Made by a program: the position numbers and the translations under genes. A stretch of DNA of 64,000 nt, taken from contig NZ_JACJPL010000028.1 of the NCBI RefSeq assembly GCF_014696065.1, forward strand, positions 62,001 through 126,000, in the 5' to 3' direction. The notes below the pieces were generated by a model. The model was given only the letters and a program-made list of their open reading frames with translations, ran no database searches and was not told the DNA's origin. Shown here one piece after another: positions 53,688 through 62,421 of this stretch (position 1 is the stretch's first letter; every line of letters starts with the position of its first letter). Source of the stretch: Leptolyngbya sp. FACHB-261 (GTDB lineage: Bacteria > Cyanobacteriota > Cyanobacteriia > FACHB-261).

Positions 53688-56032
53688 ATCCTGATTGTTT
53701 TATCCAGACTACTGCTAGCAAGAGTTTTGCCACTAGGGCTGAAGGCGACAGAATAAATAGGATCTAAATGCTCATCAAAAGTATGAAGTCGTTCGCCAGT
53801 ACGTAGATTCCAGAGATTAATTTTGCTGTCTTCACCGCCACTAGCCAGAGTTTGACCATCAGCGCTGATCGCAATGGCATGAACTGCCCCGTTGTGTCCT
53901 TCAAGTGAGCGCAGCAATTTTCCTGTGTACAGATTCCAGAGCTTGATACTGCCGTCTGCACTCGTGCTGGCAAGAGTTGCGTTATCTGGGCTGATGGCAA
54001 CAGTGCTGACTTTACCTGAGTGCCCTCTCAATACCCATTTAAGCTGACCTGAATGCAGATCCCAAACTCTAATAGTATTGTCTGCACTACCTGCCACCAG
54101 AAACCAGCCATCTGAACTAATAGCCACCGAGGAAAAGGCAGCCGTATAGCCAGAGAGAGTTTTGAGTAGCTGTTTTGTCTTTAGATTCCAGAGCTTGATT
54201 GTATGATCCTCGCTTCCACTAGCGAGTATTTGGCCATCGGGACTGATAGCAATAGATAAAACTGGCCAGAGGTGCCCTCTCAATGTATGAAGCAATCTAC
54301 CTGTGTGGGCATCCCAAAGATCGATCGTGCTATCTTCGCTACTACTAGCGAGGAGCCGACCATTGGAACTGAGCGCAACCGAAGTGATCGAGCCTGCGTG
54401 GTCGGCTAGGGTTTGGACTTGGCTACCCGTTTTCAGATCCCAGACCTTTACTAAGTTGTCTTCGCCGCCACCAATTAAAGTCTGTCCATCAGGACTAAAC
54501 GCAACAGAGCGGATCAATGCGGATTGTGCAGTCAATGTCTGGACTAAGAATTTTTGGGTTGGAGAGGCTGGAACTGAAATGTGAGAGCTGTGGGGCTTAG
54601 TCGAGTGCAATCCGAACCCCTTAGTAGCACCAACCATTGAAATGAAGACAATAGCTACTCCCGTGACAAACAGCCCACTGCCAACTAGCAAAGAAATTCT
54701 CTTAGGGGTGAAGAAAATCTTGATCCTTTGGGCCAGCGGCTGAATATCTGTTTTGTGTCCACTGTCAGAAGCAGGCAATAGCGTCGAAGGTAGCTCAGCA
54801 AACAAGTCTTGCTCTGGTTGGATGCCAGTTGGCTGTTTCTGTGGAAAAGCTGGCTTCAGAGGTGAGACAAGCGCAGCCTTTGGTGCTTGCTGGAGGGGCA
54901 CGACCTTAGTAGGGGTGTAGATTGGAGAGTTTATGGGTGGCGTTATCGGCGAGGGAGCATTAGAAAGCTGAAGTGCTTGGATGACCTCTGCCACAGTTTG
55001 GTAACGATCCTCGGAGTGTGAACGAACCATCTTTGTTAGCACTGCTGCTAGCCCATCACTAGCCTCAGTCAGATGCTGCCAGATAATCTCTCCTGTATCT
55101 GAATCCTCTGCAAATTCTTTGGGGTGCGATCCTGTTAGGGCTTGGATAGCAATTTTACCCAAAGCGTAAATGTCGCTGCTCGGCTCTGGTTTACCCTCTA
55201 ATTGTTCAATCGGTGAATAGCCTTCGCTGATCACCGCTACTGCTTTGTCAATTTGCAGCAGTTGCACTGGTGTAGCTGAGCCGAAGTCAATCAAGACTAG
55301 TTTCTGATCTTGACTGCAACGGATGAGGTTTTCGGGTTTAATATCGCAGTGGATAATTTTCCGTCTGTGCAGAAAGTCTAGAATGCTTAGAAATTCCACT
55401 AGTAAATCGATAACCCGCTCCTCAGCCCAGCGCTGCGCAGGTACTAGTTCTTGACTTAGGGGTTGGCCTTCAATCAGCTCCTGCACGAGGTAAAACTCTT
55501 GGTCTTGCTCGAAGTACGCCAGCAGCCTAGGAATTTGAGGATGTTCCAGTTGTTCAAGCACCTCTGCCTCAGCTTTGAATAGGCGCCTGGAAAGTTCCAG
55601 GCTGGTTGAGTCAAAGCCTGTAGGTTTTAAATGTTTGACAACGCATTTAGGGTAGCCTGACAAACCTGTATCTCGGGCAATATAAGTCTGACTGAAGCCG
55701 CCCTGACCTAGGCTTTGGATGATTTGATAACGCCCGTGTAAAAGTTGAGCCGAGGCCAAAGATCCTGACAAGTTAGAGATATGACTGCCGGGGCCATTAT
55801 TTTCAGACTCCAACAGATAATCTCGATAAACCTGATTGGTCAAGTCTGGGTTAATGCCCTGAAGTGCATTCTGGAATAAATCTTTCCAGCCAGTAGCATC
55901 TCCAGGTAGCCCATTGGCCGTGATTTGCTTAACTTGTTCATCCAAGACGTCAAGATTCCCCTGACTATCAAGAACCGCTAAACGAATTGCTTCAACACAT
56001 TGCTTAGTTGTTTGGATCTGTGCAACCTTCAT
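53672..56032 (-). CDS. Ser/Thr protein kinase with membrane segment and seven WD40 repeats
   Basis: This 786-residue protein has an N-terminal 100-residue segment, then an active-looking kinase domain: GQGGFSQTYIA loop, VVKHLKP (Lys133), IHCDIKPENLI, LIDFGSA. A membrane helix lies near 440 (LLVGSGLFVTGVAIVFISMV). Seven WD40 repeats fill the C-terminus (VKVWDLKTG, IDLWDAHTG, IKLWNLKTK, IRVWDLHSG, IKLWNLYTG, INLWNLRTG, IRIWQVP). The kinase is likely cytoplasmic, with the propeller outside. The FHA gene overlaps its end. Confidence 0.9.
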   Translation of the reverse strand: MKVAQIQTTKQCVEAIRLAVLDSQGNLDVLDEQVKQITANGLPGDATGWKDLFQNALQGINPDLTNQVYRDYLLESENNGPGSHISNLSGSLASAQLLHGRYQIIQSLGQGGFSQTYIARDTGLSGYPKCVVKHLKPTGFDSTSLELSRRLFKAEAEVLEQLEHPQIPRLLAYFEQDQEFYLVQELIEGQPLSQELVPAQRWAEERVIDLLVEFLSILDFLHRRKIIHCDIKPENLIRCSQDQKLVLIDFGSATPVQLLQIDKAVAVISEGYSPIEQLEGKPEPSSDIYALGKIAIQALTGSHPKEFAEDSDTGEIIWQHLTEASDGLAAVLTKMVRSHSEDRYQTVAEVIQALQLSNAPSPITPPINSPIYTPTKVVPLQQAPKAALVSPLKPAFPQKQPTGIQPEQDLFAELPSTLLPASDSGHKTDIQPLAQRIKIFFTPKRISLLVGSGLFVTGVAIVFISMVGATKGFGLHSTKPHSSHISVPASPTQKFLVQTLTAQSALIRSVAFSPDGQTLIGGGEDNLVKVWDLKTGSQVQTLADHAGSITSVALSSNGRLLASSSEDSTIDLWDAHTGRLLHTLRGHLWPVLSIAISPDGQILASGSEDHTIKLWNLKTKQLLKTLSGYTAAFSSVAISSDGWFLVAGSADNTIRVWDLHSGQLKWVLRGHSGKVSTVAISPDNATLASTSADGSIKLWNLYTGKLLRSLEGHNGAVHAIAISADGQTLASGGEDSKINLWNLRTGERLHTFDEHLDPIYSVAFSPSGKTLASSSLDKTIRIWQVP

Positions 56033-56038
56033 TTTTCA

Positions 56039-56280
56039 CTAAAGCCTTTCCAGAGACTCTCTGGCTTCCGACAACAGGTCAACCGCTGTTTTACAAGTAT
56101 TACTAGTCAGAACATCCCATCGACTACGGCGCTACTGGCATCTAGTACGCTAGAACTTGCTGTCTCTACAGCGCTCTCTAGCTTGCTCATGAGTTCTTCC
56201 ATTTTCTGAGTTGTGATCTCAAGCTGCTGAGAAAGCTCCTCTTGATCGAGGCATTGCAATCTATCTGAATTATTCTTGGA
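56039..56280 (-). pseudogene. Remnant of a fifth coiled-coil paralog
   Basis: Read on the minus strand this spacer encodes DQEELSQQLEITTQKMEELM, then KLESAVETASSSVLDASSAV, a TGA stop, and in the next frame TSNTCKTAVDLLSEARESLE. This matches the C-terminus of the coiled-coil gene at 57430 (KLDEMMTQLEGAVETAKTSV, then SNESCQKAVEVLTKSRDALE). So about 75 C-terminal codons of a lost paralog remain, frameshifted. Confidence 0.75.
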
Positions 56281-56302
56281 CTACAGGCAATACTTCTATC
56301 AA

Positions 56303-57196
56303 TCAAAACCAGTCATTAAGCATGCCCCGATCAATAGCGCTCCTTGTATTCTCAAAGGCCCCATAAACGCCTAAAGCAGTTATAGGCTGACCAACTACTA
56401 TCCCAACAGGATTCATAGACATTAATGTTCCTACAGTAATCTCGGCTCCTGCTAGAGCCATACGTTTTGCCCAACCCTCTGTCACGCTATCTTCAGGGTT
56501 ATTAAAAATGTCAATAGACGCTCCAGTGATAGGGCCTGTATTAATTCCTATTGTTTCAAGGCTGGGAACACCATAGACTGCTATAGCGAAGTGTGCTGGA
56601 TCGATGAATCCATTCCCACCTCCTTGAGCGTTGTCGTAGGCGTTGACATGAACTTGATAGAGATCGTCAAAGGAGAGTCTGCCTGATCCGCCAGCAGCAA
56701 GACGACTGTCGATCAAAGCTTTTTCTTGGCTAACCAAAGACGTTCGAATGTTGTACCAGGGATTGCCTGGTTCTGTGCCGTGCCCAACGTAGTTGGTTGC
56801 AGAGTTCTGAGCCCAGGCACCACTGGGAATACCGTCGATGTTATACCCTGGCATGTATTGGGCGTAATCACGGTAAAAGTCATTATCTTCTGTAGGTGGT
56901 CGAAGAGTCGTATCATAGCCAATTAAACTCATGACACCGTTAACAGTCCCGTTAATAGCGTTAGAGATTAAATTATTTTTGGGAACCATTACTTCATCGT
57001 TAGGTCCATTGGTAGTGTATTCTGCTGCTTCTTCAAGAGTGTATTTAGAGCGACCTCCTCGAACAATTTCCCGCTCATAATCACTACTTACAGGGGGCTC
57101 GCGTTCTAATCTCTGAATTTCTGACAACAAGCTTTTAGATGCTTGAAGTTTATCTCTAGCTTGCTCTATACGAGCTGTTAAATTCGCTACACTCAT
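56303..57196 (-). CDS. Effector-like protein 2 of the coiled-coil locus
   Basis: This 297-residue protein starts with a short helix, MSVANLTARIEQARDKLQAS, closely like the N-terminus of the protein at 59485 (IDSLVARIEDAKSRIQES). The rest has no family that I recognise: YVGHGTEPGNPWYNIRTSL, GSGRLSFDDLYQVHVNAYDN and a C-terminal hydrophobic part (MALAGAEITVGTLMSMNPVG). The shared N-terminus with a different C-terminus suggests a delivery or partner signal. An open, startless stretch precedes it (57197-57335) in frame. Confidence 0.6.
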   Translation of the reverse strand: MSVANLTARIEQARDKLQASKSLLSEIQRLEREPPVSSDYEREIVRGGRSKYTLEEAAEYTTNGPNDEVMVPKNNLISNAINGTVNGVMSLIGYDTTLRPPTEDNDFYRDYAQYMPGYNIDGIPSGAWAQNSATNYVGHGTEPGNPWYNIRTSLVSQEKALIDSRLAAGGSGRLSFDDLYQVHVNAYDNAQGGGNGFIDPAHFAIAVYGVPSLETIGINTGPITGASIDIFNNPEDSVTEGWAKRMALAGAEITVGTLMSMNPVGIVVGQPITALGVYGAFENTRSAIDRGMLNDWF

Positions 57197-57429
57197 GACT
57201 TCAGTCTTCTTAATAGGTAAACCAAGACAAGCTAGTGCTATGTTGGTTTCGGCAATTTCCTCAGTCTTAGGTTCGAAGGTTTCGTCGTTTTCAGGTTTTA
57301 CCGGGGAATATCTTTGAGGTGCCTCTGCCGCTTGGCTTCAGGAAGCAGAGCCTCCAAGTATGCATTCCAAGGCTCCACCTTGAAACGAGTTTTGTTACTC
57401 AGCCATCTAGATGTGTTGCTGTTAGAGGT

Positions 57430-58314
57430 TTAGATCGCCTCTAAAGCGTCCCTGGATTTTGTTAGGACTTCTACTGCTTTTTGGCAGCTTTCATTACTGA
57501 GTTCAATGCCCTCTACCAGAGCTTCTGTGGCATCCACAACACTGGTTTTTGCTGTCTCAACTGCCCCTTCCAACTGGGTCATCATCTCGTCAAGTTTGAT
57601 GGCGGTGCCATCAAGCTCAGTAAACAACTCACCTTGGGACGTGCTGACTTCTTCCATTAATCCTTGAATGGACTCTTCCATGCCGTCTGAAACCGTTTGA
57701 ATGGAAGTGTTGAAGTGTTCAATTGCGCTGTCAAAGTGTTCGGAGAGGGATTGTTTTCCGCCTTCAATCGCAGGTACAACCTGCTCAGTGATAGTAGAGT
57801 CCAGCCCATCAACCTGACCTTCTAACCCTGACTCAAATGCAGTGAGTTCGCCTCCAAAGCCATTAAGCTCTTCGATCGCCTGCCCAATTGCTTCTGCAAC
57901 TTCAGTGCCAATCTCTTTTTCACCAAGGTTGTTTAGGGCTTCTTCGGCTTCGGTGATGTCACTTTCCATGTCCAGTTCAGCCAGTCTGTCGTCAATTGCG
58001 GCGATCGCTCCCTTCGTTGCCTCCAATTCCTGAGTTAACTCACTTTGAGTTGTGTCAATAGTCTGCTTCAACTGAGTGATCATCTGGGTAACAGAATCCA
58101 CTTCAGCCGCAAGCTCTGTTTTGCCTTCGCTTACCTGTTGAATGAGGGATTGAGCGCGATCGCTCAGCGTTCCCCAAGCCTCATCAACCGCTTGACGAAT
58201 CCGCGTGAGTTCAGTCTTAAGGTCAGTGAGTTTGGTCTGGGTCGTTTCTGTTGCGTCTGCTAGAGACGAAAGTTTGCTAACAGTTTCACTTGCAAGGGTT
58301 TGTAAATCACTCAT
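57430..58314 (-). CDS. Coiled-coil protein 4 of the locus
   Basis: This 294-residue acidic protein is almost entirely helical with heptad-like repeats (LKTELTRIRQAVDEAW, QLKQTIDTTQSELTQELEAT). It has a single Cys near the C-terminus (NESCQKAVEVLTKSRD). No membrane segment. AGGAG precedes ATG. Apolipoprotein-like or partner role cannot be told. A remnant copy of its C-terminus survives at 56039. Confidence 0.65.
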   Translation of the reverse strand: MSDLQTLASETVSKLSSLADATETTQTKLTDLKTELTRIRQAVDEAWGTLSDRAQSLIQQVSEGKTELAAEVDSVTQMITQLKQTIDTTQSELTQELEATKGAIAAIDDRLAELDMESDITEAEEALNNLGEKEIGTEVAEAIGQAIEELNGFGGELTAFESGLEGQVDGLDSTITEQVVPAIEGGKQSLSEHFDSAIEHFNTSIQTVSDGMEESIQGLMEEVSTSQGELFTELDGTAIKLDEMMTQLEGAVETAKTSVVDATEALVEGIELSNESCQKAVEVLTKSRDALEAI

Positions 58315-58361
58315 CGGTTTTCTCCTAATTCGGGGTAATTGATATATCTATACAAGGCGCT

Positions 58362-59282
58362 TTAGCTCCAGGGGATACCCAGTTTGTCAGCTGCATCTTG
58401 GGCGCTGGTGACACCCTGTCGCAGAGGCTCAATTAACTCTCGTAGCTGATCGACCAAGCTGCTTAACTCTTCTCGCTCAGTGGAGATGTTGCCCTCGGTC
58501 CCAGACAAGTCTGAACCCGCTTCTTGAATAGCGCTAGTGACTTTCTCCAGAGCATCTTCAATACTGGTTCCCAGGGTATCTACTGATTCTCTAGCTGTCT
58601 CCAGAAGGGAGTTGATTTCGGTTTGAACAATGCTGTCTTGCAGAGTAGTTAACCCGTTGCTTAACTCATCCAGGTTAGAGAATTCATCCACTATTTCCTG
58701 AACTTCAGTATCAATTTCTCCATTGGCTTCCTCTAGAGAATTGGTGGCTTGAGAAATATCTTCGGCGATCGCACTCGTTGCTGTTTCAATCGCCTGTTTT
58801 GCCGTATCCACACTTTCCTCAACCGTATTCACTACCTGATCAAGCTGCTGTTGACCGCCCTGAATTTTGCCCTGCCCTTCACTCAACATATTCAGCGCAG
58901 TTTCACCTGCTGTTGAGAGGGATGTTAGTCCTTCTTCCAAACTGGTGTTAAGTTCAGTGAGTTTGGTTTGGGCTTCTTGCAGTTCGGTTTCAAGTTCGGT
59001 GCGATCGCTCATTACCTCACTTTGCAAATTCTCAAACTCACTGCCCAAATCTGAGATACTTTCGGTCAATTCTGTCTGATGCTCTGTGATTTCTGTTTGC
59101 AACTCATCCAAACTAGTTTCGATCTGGTCAACCAATCCACTAAGCTCCTCCTGCATCCCACTCAAACTTTCCTCAAATGTATTGATTTCTTCCTGAACTG
59201 CACTTGCTTCTTCGGTCAGAAGCCGTAACTTTTCAGGTAGATCCGTCGCCAGTTGTTCTAAAGAACTGGTTGCTTCACTCAT
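58362..59282 (-). CDS. Coiled-coil protein 3 of the locus
   Basis: This 306-residue acidic, wholly helical protein (EEASAVQEEINTFEESLSGM, QTEITEHQTELTESISDLGS) has no membrane segment. I placed the start at ATG 59282 because GAGGT is 7 bp upstream; an in-frame start at 59339 adds 19 residues without support. It is 47 bp before the next coiled-coil gene. Confidence 0.65.
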   Translation of the reverse strand: MSEATSSLEQLATDLPEKLRLLTEEASAVQEEINTFEESLSGMQEELSGLVDQIETSLDELQTEITEHQTELTESISDLGSEFENLQSEVMSDRTELETELQEAQTKLTELNTSLEEGLTSLSTAGETALNMLSEGQGKIQGGQQQLDQVVNTVEESVDTAKQAIETATSAIAEDISQATNSLEEANGEIDTEVQEIVDEFSNLDELSNGLTTLQDSIVQTEINSLLETARESVDTLGTSIEDALEKVTSAIQEAGSDLSGTEGNISTEREELSSLVDQLRELIEPLRQGVTSAQDAADKLGIPWS

Positions 59283-59484
59283 GGTGATTACCTCTAATAA
59301 ATTGTGAGAAATGCTGGGCTTGAAATTCTCAAGGTTCAAGCTTAAAACCCGAACGATGCTGCCTTAAGCTCGATAGTTGATGTTCCCTTCTGAGGGAAAA
59401 TTTTGGGTGGCGATCGCAACCATTGAGCTTCTAAACCCAAAATCTTCTGCTCCTGATCTAAATCATGCATCAGCCCGAACTTCA

Positions 59485-60462
59485 TTAAGCATTCGGTGCA
59501 TTCTCATCCCTGATAGATCCCCCAAACAAATTTACGGTAGATTCAGTGAGATTTCCCTCCGGCAATATTGCATCAGTGATTGCATCAGGGATTAAACCTC
59601 CATCAATGCTATTCAAAGCTGTCCGCAACGGGTCTTCTGTCTTAACGTCTAACGAAATGCCAATGCCGGCGGGAAGGGGAACATCTGCGCCCAAACCAAC
59701 TTCTCTAAATCCATCGCCGTCGACATCATCCCAATGCCCACGGACTCCTGCTCCTGGGCCTAAATTTGCGCCTATTCGTGTTGTTTCGTCGTTCTCTATT
59801 TCTGCACTGCTAGTTCCCTCAGTAATTGCCACTGATGCAAGGTCTGCCGAGCCTCCAAACGAGAAGCCATCAGTCCCAGCACTCGCTTCTACCGCAGCGG
59901 TCCCTGCGCCTAGCTCAACTTCTAAGACATTTTCTTCTGGCAGATTAAGACCATTAGCCAGGTCCACTTCAGTTCTTGCACCGCGGAAATTTCCTGAAAA
60001 TCCTCCACGAGTATTGCCGTTGGCGTCTTCCCAAGTCCCAACTTTACCCTCGTAGGTGCTAATATCATACTCCTTTATAAGGGAGCCTTCGCCCCGAACA
60101 GAAGCAACCCCAGACGAAATCCTTGCGCCTCTTTCATCTACCTCTACCTCTGCATAACCAGCTTTGAAATCAATGCGCTCGGCTCTTATCCCCAGCGGGC
60201 CAAGCCGTCCCTCTACGTTTTCAACACTCCCTTGCAAAAGGCCGGACGAAATCCTTGCGCCTCTTTCATCTACCTCTACCTCTGCATAACCAGCCTTGAA
60301 ATCAATGCGCTTGGCTCCTACTTTGCCCTCTCCAGGCCCTACCATTCCTTCTCGGATCGAGATTCCGTTTCCTCTTAAGTCTGTGAGAGAGTTTTGACTC
60401 TCCTGGATGCGGGATTTTGCATCTTCAATTCGGGCAACTAAGCTGTCAATTGATTCAGCCAT
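59485..60462 (-). CDS. Effector-like protein 1 of the coiled-coil locus
   Basis: This 325-residue protein starts with the helix MAESIDSLVARIEDAKSRIQ, then has a Gly/Val/Ala-rich beta region with two direct copies of FKAGYAEVEVDERGARISSG (44 residues apart). A middle stretch (LGAGTAAVEASAGTDGFSFG and GANLGPGAGVRG) resembles the beta-rich spacer domains of polymorphic toxins. The last 60 residues have no catalytic motif I know. The first helix is shared with the protein at 56303. Being an effector is inference. Confidence 0.6.
   Translation of the reverse strand: MAESIDSLVARIEDAKSRIQESQNSLTDLRGNGISIREGMVGPGEGKVGAKRIDFKAGYAEVEVDERGARISSGLLQGSVENVEGRLGPLGIRAERIDFKAGYAEVEVDERGARISSGVASVRGEGSLIKEYDISTYEGKVGTWEDANGNTRGGFSGNFRGARTEVDLANGLNLPEENVLEVELGAGTAAVEASAGTDGFSFGGSADLASVAITEGTSSAEIENDETTRIGANLGPGAGVRGHWDDVDGDGFREVGLGADVPLPAGIGISLDVKTEDPLRTALNSIDGGLIPDAITDAILPEGNLTESTVNLFGGSIRDENAPNA
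60113..60322 (-). repeat. Internal direct repeat, two copies 132 bp apart
   Basis: The stretch beginning GACGAAATCCTTGCGCC at 60113 recurs at 60245 with about 2-3 mismatches over 75 bases, third positions included. The copies encode the same 20-residue block, so the duplication is recent. Confidence 0.85.
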
Positions 60463-60496
60463 TCCACAATCCTGCTAGTAATTTTTATTGGGATTT

Positions 60497-61480
60497 CTAA
60501 GCCAGCATTTCTTCGATCATGGTGTTAGCTGCGACCATCACATTTCCGGCAGTGACGATTTCCTGAGTGAGAGGATCAAGTTCACTCATAACAGATAAGG
60601 CCTCTTGCATTTCACCCCTAGTTTCTTCTGTCTCGCTCGCAATTTCCTCAACAGCTCCACCTGTGACTTCCTCAACTGCGTCACCAATCACAGCTTTGTG
60701 GGTGTTTTCGCACTCGTCCGCAAGCCCTGAGATTACCTCGGTGACATCTTGTTCGTACTGGTCAATGGCTTCACTCACGTCGGTGCTGAAGGCTTCGAAT
60801 AGCTCTTTGAGGTTGGTTTCGCAGTCATTGCTGGCAGTGGTAACTGCTTCGGAGTGAGTAGTTTTCAACTCCTCGCTGAGTTCATCAAAGTTGGTTTCGA
60901 TCGCTTCTCGATGAGTACCCTGCAGTTCGCTGACGAGTTCATCAATGTCAGTTTCAATTTCAGAAAAAGTGTCTACCTGGGTTTCTGCTTCGGTGATGGT
61001 TTGATCCAGGGTTTCAAAGGCTTCTTGCGTGGTTTGAATTGCCTCTGTCAGACCATCCTCAAGCTGGGTCACTGCCCCTTCAAATTTGCTTAGTGCCTGT
61101 TGAGCTTCGGTCATTTCTGTCTCAAATTCCGTGATGGCGGTGGAGAGTTCTTCAAACTCTCCCTGCATCTCGGTGATAGTACCGTTTGCCTCTTTGAGTT
61201 CTGTGGAGATGTCGGCGATCGCCCCTTCCAACTCATCTAGAGCAGTCGTGATTTCGGTTTCCGCGGTTTCCAGTTGTGTATTTGCATCGGACAAACTTTG
61301 CTCTAGCGCTTCTAGCTGAGCGTCCAATTCATCGCCCTGGCGTAGTTCTTCTGTCTCAGTTTCCAGTTCTGTGGCAAGCTCTCGGAAATCTCCACAGGCC
61401 TGTTCCAGTGTTGTAAGCAGTCGTTCAAGTACCTCTGAGGTTTCTTCAACATTAGTAGCGAGTTCAACAGCTTCAGCCAT
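60497..61480 (-). CDS. Coiled-coil protein 2 of the locus
   Basis: This 327-residue acidic helical protein has repeated Glu/Thr-rich heptads (LETAETEITTALDELEGAIA, FEELSTAITEFETEMTEAQQ). The C-terminus (EIVTAGNVMVAANTMIEEML) is more hydrophobic. I placed the start at ATG 61480; GGAG is upstream. It is 34 bp before the effector-like gene on the same strand. Confidence 0.65.
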   Translation of the reverse strand: MAEAVELATNVEETSEVLERLLTTLEQACGDFRELATELETETEELRQGDELDAQLEALEQSLSDANTQLETAETEITTALDELEGAIADISTELKEANGTITEMQGEFEELSTAITEFETEMTEAQQALSKFEGAVTQLEDGLTEAIQTTQEAFETLDQTITEAETQVDTFSEIETDIDELVSELQGTHREAIETNFDELSEELKTTHSEAVTTASNDCETNLKELFEAFSTDVSEAIDQYEQDVTEVISGLADECENTHKAVIGDAVEEVTGGAVEEIASETEETRGEMQEALSVMSELDPLTQEIVTAGNVMVAANTMIEEMLA

Positions 61481-61527
61481 AATCAATTTCTCCGTTCAAC
61501 ATTGGCTGGACAAATTTTTTGGAGGTC

Positions 61528-62421
61528 TTAACCGAGGGTTTCCTCTACGTTTTCGAGAGTAGGCATCATCTCTTGGATAATCGCCACCACATCACCGCAC
61601 TTGTCGATAATCTCGCCAAAGTGCTCATTCATTTCTTCACAGTCGGTTACAGCTTCTTCCCCGACTGCAGCAACCGCATCGACTAATTCTTGAGCTGATG
61701 TGGTGATTCCTTCACCAATCTCATTGAATTTTTCCTGAATTGTGGTGAAAGCATCACTGGCAGCTGTCTCTAGGGCCACATCCAGTTCACCTAACTCGGT
61801 GCTACTGGTCTCAACCAGGAATTCAAAATCTGCTTGCAGTGCTTCTAGTTTTTCGCCTATCAACTCCATCAGAGAGGTAAACTCATCAGTGAGTTGGGTT
61901 TGGCTTTGGGTGAACTCACTGCGAACCGATACAATGGATTCTTTCATGCCGTCAATCTCTCCTACAGCTTCATCCTCCAGCGTGTCTACTTCGGAGCTAA
62001 ATTCCTCTGACTGAGTGGTCATCGTATCCAGATTCTGCTGAATTTCAGTTGCTTTGGTTTCGATTTGCCCGATCATTTCTTCAGCACTGCTTTGCAAATC
62101 GCTAAGTTGACTGCGAACTATTTCTGCAAATTCAGTGAGTTGCGTTTCAATTCCTTGAGAAGTTTCCTGAATGGGGATGAGGGTATCCTTTGCCGTTTGG
62201 ACTTCAGTTGTCAATTGTTCTTCTAGTGTTTCTAGCCGTTGACTGAGAGTTTCAAAGCTAGAAAGTGTTTCCTGCTCTTTAGACGTCAAAGTTTCACTCA
62301 GCGAGTCAATCAACTCCTCTAGCTCATTCACTTCCTCAAGGGCGCGATCGCCCTCACTAGAGAGTTCTCGCATCTTCTCAAGATTCTGATCAATTAAGTC
62401 AGTGATATCTGCTGTGGCCAT
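61528..62421 (-). CDS. Coiled-coil protein 1 of the locus (first gene)
   Basis: This 297-residue acidic helical protein (QNLEKMRELSSEGDRALEEV, LSQRLETLEEQLTTEVQTAK) has no membrane segment and Cys only near the C-terminus. AAAGGGTGAACCTT precedes ATG 62421. It is the first gene of the minus-strand locus, 47 bp before the next. Its promoter lies in the divergent gap with the sigma-like gene. Confidence 0.65.
   Translation of the reverse strand: MATADITDLIDQNLEKMRELSSEGDRALEEVNELEELIDSLSETLTSKEQETLSSFETLSQRLETLEEQLTTEVQTAKDTLIPIQETSQGIETQLTEFAEIVRSQLSDLQSSAEEMIGQIETKATEIQQNLDTMTTQSEEFSSEVDTLEDEAVGEIDGMKESIVSVRSEFTQSQTQLTDEFTSLMELIGEKLEALQADFEFLVETSSTELGELDVALETAASDAFTTIQEKFNEIGEGITTSAQELVDAVAAVGEEAVTDCEEMNEHFGEIIDKCGDVVAIIQEMMPTLENVEETLG

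Noticed and set aside
57197-57335. In-frame open stretch upstream of the effector-like gene at 56303
   Set aside because: It reads protein-like (TEEIAETNIALACLGLP), but no ATG, GTG or TTG start was found in it, so the gene start is kept at 57196.
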